From Caballeronia sp. INDeC2 (lineage in GTDB: Bacteria > Pseudomonadota > Gammaproteobacteria > Burkholderiales > Burkholderiaceae): a stretch of 62,403 nucleotides of DNA. The stretch covers positions 1 to 62,403 of the forward strand of contig NZ_JALQDG010000023.1 of the NCBI RefSeq assembly GCF_023631325.1. The letters are read 5' to 3'. Below the pieces are notes generated by a model, which saw only the letters and a list, made by a program, of their open reading frames with translations, did not search any database and was not told the origin of the DNA. The position numbers and the translations under genes were made by a program. Below, piece after piece: positions 57,091 through 62,403 of the stretch; position 1 is the first letter of the stretch; the number at the start of each line of letters is the position of its first letter.

Positions 57091-57275
57091 GTCTGTTCAC
57101 TTATAAAAACGGCCATGCGAGCGCCCGAAATCGGCTGTAGTGCAAGGAGCGCGGCGCGCCGTTTGGCGCTCCCAAACAAGCGAAGCGCGACGCCGCAATA
57201 CGACCGGTCCCGGCGTTCCCCTGGAATGGATTTCAAAGTCGGGGCAACGCATCACCGTTTTATATGTGAACAGAC
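57091..57275. repeat. Inverted repeat pair in the regulator-ltnD gap
   Basis: GTCTGTTCACTTATAAAAACGG (57091-57112) follows the regulator stop directly. Its reverse complement, with one substitution and one base fewer, is at 57255-57275 (CCGTTTTATATGTGAACAGAC), 27 bp before ltnD. A 7-bp stem (GGAGCGC/GCGCTCC) lies between them at about 57154-57180. The pair may be two operator copies for the GntR protein (TGTTCAC/GTGAACA) or the ends of a 185-bp miniature element; no target duplication is visible. Confidence 0.6.
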
Positions 57276-57301
57276 TTGAAATCATCGGAAAGAGAAACGC
57301 T

Positions 57302-58198
57302 ATGACGAGAAACGTGGGAGTCATCGGGCTGGGCGCAATGGGCATGGGCGTCGCGCGCTCGCTGTTGCGCGCGGGTTTCGCCGTGCATGCATGCGATGTG
57401 CGCCAGCCCGTGCTCGATGCATTCGCGGCCGAAGGCGGCATCGCGTGCGCGTCGCCGGCGGAGATGGGCGGCAAGTGCGACGTCGTGCTGACGGTCGTCG
57501 TCAATGCGGCGCAAACCGAGTCCGTGCTGTTCGGCGAGAACGGTGCGGTCGACGCGATGAAACCCGGCAGCGTCGTGCTCGCGTGCGCGACGGTATCGCC
57601 GCAATTCGCCGCCGAGCTCGGCAAGCGCATCGCGGAAAAGGGCGTGCTTTTGCTCGACGCGCCCCTGTCCGGCGGCGCGGCCAAGGCCAGTTCCGGCGAC
57701 ATGACGATGATGACTTCCGGCCCCGCCGAGGCCTACGCCGCGTGCGAGGACGTGCTCGATGCGATCGCGGGCAAGGTCTATCGCCTGGGCGACGCGCACG
57801 GCGCGGGTTCGAAGGTGAAGATCATCAATCAATTGCTCGCGGGCGTGCATATCGCCGCGGCCGCCGAAGCGATGGCGCTCGGCCTGCGCGAGGGCGTCGA
57901 TCCCGACGCGCTCTACGACGTCATCACGCACAGCGCCGGCAATTCGTGGATGTTCGAAAACCGCGTGCCGCACATTTTGACGGGCGACTACACGCCGCTC
58001 TCCGCCGTCGATATCTTCGTGAAGGACCTCGGCCTCGTGCTCGATACGGCGCGCACGTCGAAATTTCCGCTGCCGCTCTCGGCGGCGGCGCACCAGATGT
58101 TCATGATGGCGTCCACGGCCGGCCACGGCGGCGAGGACGATTCCGCGGTCATCAAGATTTTTCCGGGCATCGACATTCCGAAGGGAGCGAAGGCATGA
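57302..58198 (+). CDS. ltnD: L-threonate dehydrogenase
   Basis: 298 residues from the ATG at 57302. A beta-hydroxyacid dehydrogenase: GVIGLGAMGMGVARSLLRAG near residue 5 binds NAD, DAPLSGGAAKASSGDMT near 119 contains the substrate loop, and K173 in KVKIINQLLAG is the catalytic lysine. It oxidises L-threonate at C2 to 2-oxo-tetronate. The next genes (kinase, decarboxylase, isomerase, second dehydrogenase) are the pathway described for L-threonate and D-erythronate in Cupriavidus and others, which fixes the assignment within a large family. It overlaps otnK by ATGA. Confidence 0.9.
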   Translation: MTRNVGVIGLGAMGMGVARSLLRAGFAVHACDVRQPVLDAFAAEGGIACASPAEMGGKCDVVLTVVVNAAQTESVLFGENGAVDAMKPGSVVLACATVSPQFAAELGKRIAEKGVLLLDAPLSGGAAKASSGDMTMMTSGPAEAYAACEDVLDAIAGKVYRLGDAHGAGSKVKIINQLLAGVHIAAAAEAMALGLREGVDPDALYDVITHSAGNSWMFENRVPHILTGDYTPLSAVDIFVKDLGLVLDTARTSKFPLPLSAAAHQMFMMASTAGHGGEDDSAVIKIFPGIDIPKGAKA

Positions 58199-59472
58199 CG
58201 CAAGCGGCGCAGGCACTGCTCGGCTGTATCGCCGACGATTTCACCGGCGCGACCGATCTCGCCAACATGCTCGTGCGCGGCGGCATGCGCACGGTGCAGA
58301 CCATCGGCATTCCGGAGGCGGGGACGCGGATCGACGCGGATGCGATCGTCGTCGCGCTGAAGTCGCGTACGATTGCCGCCGACGACGCCGTGCGTCAGTC
58401 GCTCGACGCGCTCGAATGGCTGCGCGAGCAGGGTTGCCGCCAGTTCTTCTTCAAATATTGCTCGACCTTCGATTCCACCGATAAAGGCAACATCGGCCCG
58501 GTCGCGGACGCGTTGCTCGACGCGCTGAAGTCGGATTTCACCATCGCCTGCCCCGCATTTCCCGAGAACGGCCGCACGATTTTTCGCGGCAATCTGTTCG
58601 TCGGCGATGTGCTGCTGAACGAGTCGGGCATGGAGAATCATCCGCTTACGCCGATGACCGATCCGAACCTCGTGCGCGTCTTGCAGCGTCAGACGGAATC
58701 GAAGGTCGGGCTGATTCGTTACGACACGATCGCGAAGGGCGTGGACGCGATTCGTGCGCGCATCGACGAGTTGAAGAAAGACGGCGTGCGCCTCGCCCTC
58801 GCCGATGCCGTATCCGATGCGGATCTCTACGTGCTGGGCGAAGCGTGCCGCGATCTTGCGCTGATCACGGGCGGCTCGGGCATCGCGCTTGGGCTGCCGC
58901 AGAACTTCCGCGCGGCGAATCTGCTCGCGCATGCGGAACATGCCGCCGATCTGCCGAAGATCGAGGGCAAGTCGGTGGTGCTGGCGGGTAGCGCATCGAA
59001 GGCGACGAACGCGCAGGTCGCGCGTTGGCGCGAATCGAAGCCGAGTTTTCGCATCGATCCGCTGGCGCTGTCGCGCGGCGAGCCGGTGGTGCAGAACGCC
59101 GTCGAATTCGCGCGCGAACACGACGAGCCCGTGCTCATCTACGCGACATCGTCGCCCGATGACGTGAAGGCAGTGCAGAAGGAACTGGGCGTCGAAAAGG
59201 CAGGGCAACTGGTCGAAGATGCGCTCGCGTCGATCGCGCGTGCGCTGCGCGACGAGGGCTGCGTGAAGTTCGTCGTCGCGGGCGGCGAAACGTCGGGCGC
59301 GGTGGTGCAGGCGCTCGATGTGCGCATGCTGCGCATCGGACCGCAGATCGATCCGGGCGTGCCGGCCACGCAGTCGATCGGCGCGACTGCGGATGAATCG
59401 CTGGACCTCGCGCTCAAGTCCGGCAATTTCGGCACGACCGATTTCTTCGAGAAGGCGTTGAAGGCACTGTGA
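58195..59472 (+). CDS. otnK: 3-Oxo-tetronate 4-kinase (DUF1537 family)
   Basis: 425 residues from the ATG at 58195. The N-terminal domain opens CIADDFTGATDLANMLVRGG near residue 10 and binds the acid sugar. The C-terminal nucleotide-binding domain has ITGGSGIALGLPQN near 223 and FVVAGGETSGAVVQAL near 358, followed by GPQIDPGVP. It phosphorylates 3-oxo-tetronate at C4 with ATP. This is the family once known as DUF1537, now assigned to four-carbon acid-sugar kinases. It overlaps ltnD by four bases and otnC by one base (TGATG). Confidence 0.92.
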   Translation: MTQAAQALLGCIADDFTGATDLANMLVRGGMRTVQTIGIPEAGTRIDADAIVVALKSRTIAADDAVRQSLDALEWLREQGCRQFFFKYCSTFDSTDKGNIGPVADALLDALKSDFTIACPAFPENGRTIFRGNLFVGDVLLNESGMENHPLTPMTDPNLVRVLQRQTESKVGLIRYDTIAKGVDAIRARIDELKKDGVRLALADAVSDADLYVLGEACRDLALITGGSGIALGLPQNFRAANLLAHAEHAADLPKIEGKSVVLAGSASKATNAQVARWRESKPSFRIDPLALSRGEPVVQNAVEFAREHDEPVLIYATSSPDDVKAVQKELGVEKAGQLVEDALASIARALRDEGCVKFVVAGGETSGAVVQALDVRMLRIGPQIDPGVPATQSIGATADESLDLALKSGNFGTTDFFEKALKAL

Positions 59473-60113
59473 TGGCATCGAACGAAAATTCTATTCGCGA
59501 AGAGATTTGCATCACCGGCAAGAGCCTTTACGAGCGCCGCTACACGGTCGGCAGCGCGGGCAACATCAGCGCGCGACTGGATGACGGCTGGCTCATCACG
59601 CCGACGGATGCGTGCCTCGGCCGCCTCGATCCGAACGACATTGCGAAGGTCGATCTAGAGGGCAATCACCTGTCGGGCGGACGACCATCGAAGACGCTTG
59701 CGCTGCATCGACGCATCTACGAGAACAACGCGGAAGCCCGCGGCGTGGTGCATACGCATTCGACGCACCTCGTCGCGCTGACGCTGGCGGGGGTCTGGAA
59801 GAAGGAAGATGTCTTGCCGCCTATCACGCCGTACTACGTGATGAAGGTCGGCCATGTGCCGTTGATCGCGTATCGCCGTCCGGGCGATGCCCGCGTCGCG
59901 GAGGAAGTGGCGGCGTTGGCGTCGAAGGTGCGCGCGGTGCTGCTGGAGCGACTGGGACCGGTGGTGTGGGAAAAGTCGGTATCGCACGCGAGTTACGCGC
60001 TGGAGGAATTGGAAGAAACGGCGCAGCTATATCTATCGACGATGCCGCGCCCCGAGCCGTTAGCGGAGGAGGCGATCGAGGATTTGAGAAACACGTTTGG
60101 CGCGCGATGGTAG
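59472..60113 (+). CDS. otnC: 3-Oxo-tetronate 4-phosphate decarboxylase (class II aldolase family)
   Basis: 213 residues from the ATG at 59472, sharing one base with the otnK stop. Class II aldolase/adducin fold: GSAGNISARLDDG near residue 29, TPTDACLG near 45, the zinc histidines in VVHTHSTHLVAL near 94, and a third histidine in SVSHASYALEE near 175. It decarboxylates 3-oxo-tetronate 4-phosphate to dihydroxyacetone phosphate. In a typical locus otnI would follow closely; here 340 bp of repeat DNA intervene. The segment ITPYYVMKVGHVPLI near 118 is typical of the OtnC group rather than of fuculose aldolases. Confidence 0.92.
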   Translation: MASNENSIREEICITGKSLYERRYTVGSAGNISARLDDGWLITPTDACLGRLDPNDIAKVDLEGNHLSGGRPSKTLALHRRIYENNAEARGVVHTHSTHLVALTLAGVWKKEDVLPPITPYYVMKVGHVPLIAYRRPGDARVAEEVAALASKVRAVLLERLGPVVWEKSVSHASYALEELEETAQLYLSTMPRPEPLAEEAIEDLRNTFGARW

Positions 60114-60453
60114 CAAAGCAAAGAGCACGAAAAAACCCGGCGGCAGCGCGAAGCGCGGTGCCGGATGAATGACTGCTGAACCACCGCGCCAAGACGCTTG
60201 GCGCGTCAGACCGTGCACGAGCCAAGCCCGGTTAGGCCTGTGAGGGCGACACTTAGGCGAGTACCACGGGCAGCTGGCTAGCATGGCCAACGTGCGAGTG
60301 ACCGCGGGCGATGAGAAGCTGCTTTCTTTGATTCCTTTCTTTGCGCTAGCCAAAGAAAGTGACTGCCGCCCCGCACAGGGGCAGAGCTAATAAACCGACA
60401 CGAACACAGGATTTCGCGAAAAAATCCGAACCAAACAAACGGAGCACAAGCAA
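60114..60453. repeat. Dispersed intergenic repeat splitting the acid-sugar operon
   Basis: The segment shares several blocks with 23374-24001. GGGCGACACTTAGGCGAGT (60244-60262) is there in reverse complement (near 23470). CCAAAGAAAGTGAC (60349-60362) is followed by GCCCCGCACAGGGGC (60368-60382) and then GCTAATAAACCGACACGAA. It has a number of internal dyads, such as GCCAAGACGCTTGGC near 60188. No transposase or real gene is seen. The last 20 bases hold the otnI ribosome binding site, CGGAG. Transcripts from ltnD would have to read through it. Confidence 0.75.
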
Positions 60454-61242
60454 ATGCCAAAATTCGCCGCAAACCTGACGATGATGTACACGGAACACGC
60501 GTTCCTGGACCGTTTTGCCGCGGCCTCGAAAGACGGCTTCAAGGCGGTTGAATTCCTGTTCCCGTATGAGTTCGCAGCGACCGATATCGAGCAGCGCTTA
60601 AAGGACAACGGCCTGACCCAGGCGCTTTTCAACGCTCCGCCGGGCGACTGGGCGAAGGGCGAGCGCGGCATCGCATCGTTGCCGGGACGAGAAGACGAGT
60701 TCAGGCAGAGCGTCGCCAAGGGCCTCGAATACGCCGCCGTGCTGGGCAACAAGAAGCTGCACGTGATGGCGGGCCTGATCGCCCCGGAACAGCCGAGAGA
60801 GCAACATCGCACGGTATACAAAAAGAACCTCGAATACGCGGCGAAGGAAGCACAGAAGGCGGGCATTGGCATCGTGATCGAGCCGATCAACACCCGCGAC
60901 ATCCCCGGCTTCTTCCTGAACCGTCAAGACGATGCACAAGCCATCTGCGACGAAATCGGCGCATCGAACCTGCAGGTGCAATTCGACATCTACCACTGCC
61001 AGATCGTCGAAGGCGATATCGCGATGAAGCTGCAGCGCGACATGAAGCGCCCGAACGCCGGCATCGGCCACATCCAGATCGCAGGCGTGCCGGAGCGCCA
61101 CGAGCCGAACATCGGCGAACTCAACTATCCGTACCTGTTCGAGCTGATCGATTCGCTCGGCTACGAAGGCTTCATCGGCTGCGAATACAAGCCGAAGGCG
61201 AGCACGACCGAAGGCCTCGGCTGGCTCAAGCCCTACCTGTGA
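60454..61242 (+). CDS. otnI: 2-Oxo-tetronate isomerase (Hyi-family)
   Basis: 262 residues. Hydroxypyruvate-isomerase-like TIM barrel: [18 protein letters not shown] near residue 3, [14 protein letters not shown] near 143, [14 protein letters not shown] near 174 and [14 protein letters not shown] near 207, with the final metal ligand in [11 protein letters not shown] near 240. Glutamates near 143 and 240 are the expected catalytic pair. It converts 2-oxo-tetronate to 3-oxo-tetronate, the kinase substrate. Members are often annotated hydroxypyruvate isomerase; the operon context gives the more specific role. It is 21 bp upstream of denD. Confidence 0.9.
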   Translation: MPKFAANLTMMYTEHAFLDRFAAASKDGFKAVEFLFPYEFAATDIEQRLKDNGLTQALFNAPPGDWAKGERGIASLPGREDEFRQSVAKGLEYAAVLGNKKLHVMAGLIAPEQPREQHRTVYKKNLEYAAKEAQKAGIGIVIEPINTRDIPGFFLNRQDDAQAICDEIGASNLQVQFDIYHCQIVEGDIAMKLQRDMKRPNAGIGHIQIAGVPERHEPNIGELNYPYLFELIDSLGYEGFIGCEYKPKASTTEGLGWLKPYL

Positions 61243-61263
61243 AGAAAGAAAGGAACCGACGAC

Positions 61264-62229
61264 ATGAAGATTCTCATCACCGGCGGCGCGGGCTTTCTCG
61301 GCCAGCGGCTCGCGAAACGCCTTCTCGAGCGCAACGAACTGAACGGCAAGCCGGTTACGGAACTGGTGCTGCTCGACGTCGCGCGCCCGAACGACGAACG
61401 GCTGCTAGCCGACACACGCGTGCGCGCCGAAACCGGCGACATCTCCGATCCAGCCGTGCTGCAACGCCACATCGACACGCAGACGGAAGCCATCTTCCAT
61501 CTCGCCGCAATCGTGAGCGGCCAGGCCGAAGCGGACTTCGATCTCGGCATGAAGATCAACCTCGACGCATCGCGGGCATTGCTCGAAGCGTGCCGCGCGG
61601 CGGGCCACAAGCCGCGCGTCGTGTTCACGAGTTCGGTTGCGGTGTACGGCGGCGCGCTGCCCGATGTCGTGCAGGACGACACCGCGCTCAATCCGCAATC
61701 GTCGTACGGAACGCAGAAGGCGATCGCCGAACTGCTGCTCTCCGACTACGCGAGGCGCGGTTTCGTCGATGGCCGCGTGCTGCGCCTGCCGACCATCAGC
61801 GTGCGGCCGGGCAAGCCGAACGCGGCGGCGTCGTCGTTCGCGAGCGGCATCATTCGCGAGCCGCTGAACGGCGAACGCTCGACGTGCCCCGTCGATGGCG
61901 ACACGCGCGTCTGGCTTCTCTCGCCGAAAAGCGCGATCGAAGCGCTGATCGCAGGCTGCGAGATCGATCGCGCGAAACTCGGGCTCAGGCCGGTCATCAA
62001 TCTGCCGGGTTTGTCGGTGAGCGTGAACGAGATGGTCGCGGCGCTGCGCGAAGTGGCTGGCGAGGAAGCGGCGCAGCGCATCGACTGGCAGCGCGACGAG
62101 CGCATCGAGAAGATCGTCGGCAGCTGGCCGGGCGCATGGAACACGGCGCGCGCGGAGCAGCTGGGCCTCACGGGCGACAAAAATTTCGCCGACGTGATCC
62201 GCGCCTATATCGCCGACGAACGCGGTTGA
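61264..62229 (+). CDS. denD: D-erythronate dehydrogenase
   Basis: 321 residues. Extended SDR: ILITGGAGFLGQRLAKRLL at residues 3-21 binds NAD, HLAAIVSGQAEADF near 80, and the catalytic Tyr and Lys lie in SSYGTQKAIAELLL near 143. The C-terminal half includes LPGLSVSVNEMV near 245. It oxidises D-erythronate at C2 to 2-oxo-tetronate, so both acid sugars converge on otnI, otnK and otnC. Other NAD-dependent epimerase-like enzymes share the fold; position in this operon supports the call. The contig's reliable sequence ends 35 bp after the stop. Confidence 0.9.
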   Translation: MKILITGGAGFLGQRLAKRLLERNELNGKPVTELVLLDVARPNDERLLADTRVRAETGDISDPAVLQRHIDTQTEAIFHLAAIVSGQAEADFDLGMKINLDASRALLEACRAAGHKPRVVFTSSVAVYGGALPDVVQDDTALNPQSSYGTQKAIAELLLSDYARRGFVDGRVLRLPTISVRPGKPNAAASSFASGIIREPLNGERSTCPVDGDTRVWLLSPKSAIEALIAGCEIDRAKLGLRPVINLPGLSVSVNEMVAALREVAGEEAAQRIDWQRDERIEKIVGSWPGAWNTARAEQLGLTGDKNFADVIRAYIADERG

Positions 62230-62260
62230 ATCCCACGTTTTAAGCAGCCGATCCCTCCCG

Positions 62261-62403
<143 letters not shown>

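Noticed and set aside
57091..57301. Riboswitch in the ltnD leader
   Set aside because: The inverted repeats are too far apart to form a compact aptamer and no known riboswitch core is visible.
60278..60472. 64-codon minus-strand frame before otnI
   Set aside because: It lies in the repeat element and overlaps the otnI start; resembles the repeat-derived frames at 23793-24161.

Overview
The window is a chromosomal stretch of a GC-rich beta-proteobacterium. Gene order, codon use and the repeat family between genes fit the Burkholderia sensu lato group, most likely Caballeronia or Paraburkholderia (inference; no rRNA or housekeeping marker is present). It begins inside a gene and ends in an artificial poly-G run, so it looks like a whole contig or a contig end. 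I recognise no tRNA, rRNA, CRISPR array, insertion sequence or phage gene.

Positions 1-26,400 are a catabolic block for quaternary ammonium compounds. The order dipeptidase - DUF5943 protein - dgcA - dgcB - etfA - etfB - gbcA - gbcB (all +) resembles the Pseudomonas glycine betaine locus. GbcAB demethylates glycine betaine to dimethylglycine. DgcAB, with a dedicated electron-transfer flavoprotein, takes that to sarcosine. purU (-) handles C1 units carried on folate. A LysR regulator (-) diverges from betC (choline-sulfatase), which is followed by a choline-type binding protein. A porin and a GlxA/AraC-type regulator of the GbdR/CdhR class follow. The carnitine branch is caiX, then cdhC, cdhA, cdhB: carnitine is oxidised to dehydrocarnitine, cleaved to acetoacetate plus betainyl-CoA, and hydrolysed to glycine betaine, which feeds back into GbcAB. 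Three periplasmic binding proteins lie here with no ATPase or permease beside them. The most unusual gene is an acetoacetyl-CoA-synthetase-like adenylation enzyme fused to a carrier domain and a thioesterase (18,910-21,978), next to genes that generate acetoacetate.

Positions 26,341-37,036 hold a Cu+ P-type ATPase with a textbook CueR-type promoter, a DUF1254 lipoprotein, a giant DUF748/AsmA-like envelope protein with an AKE repeat, a 14-TM DHA2 efflux pump and a mazEF toxin-antitoxin pair. Positions 37,080-44,483 hold an amino-acid binding protein, an aminotransferase and a LysR regulator, an orphan branched-chain-type binding protein, a MarR - SDR - thiolase set with matching operators, and a YciI-like protein.

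Positions 44,687-51,429 are a LacI-controlled sugar operon: regulator, ABC ATPase, permease, binding protein, TIM-barrel isomerase and Gfo/Idh/MocA dehydrogenase. 6-Phosphogluconate dehydrogenase is convergent to it. After a GIY-YIG-like small protein and a ketopantoate reductase comes an AT-rich patch (54,485-55,960). It holds two related, unrecognised small genes that share one ~80-residue module, present once in the first and twice in the second.

Positions 56,359-62,229 are an acid-sugar (L-threonate/D-erythronate) operon: FadR-type regulator, ltnD, otnK, otnC, otnI, denD. It is interrupted between otnC and otnI by a copy of the dispersed intergenic repeat that also separates caiX from cdhC and fills the gap before purU.
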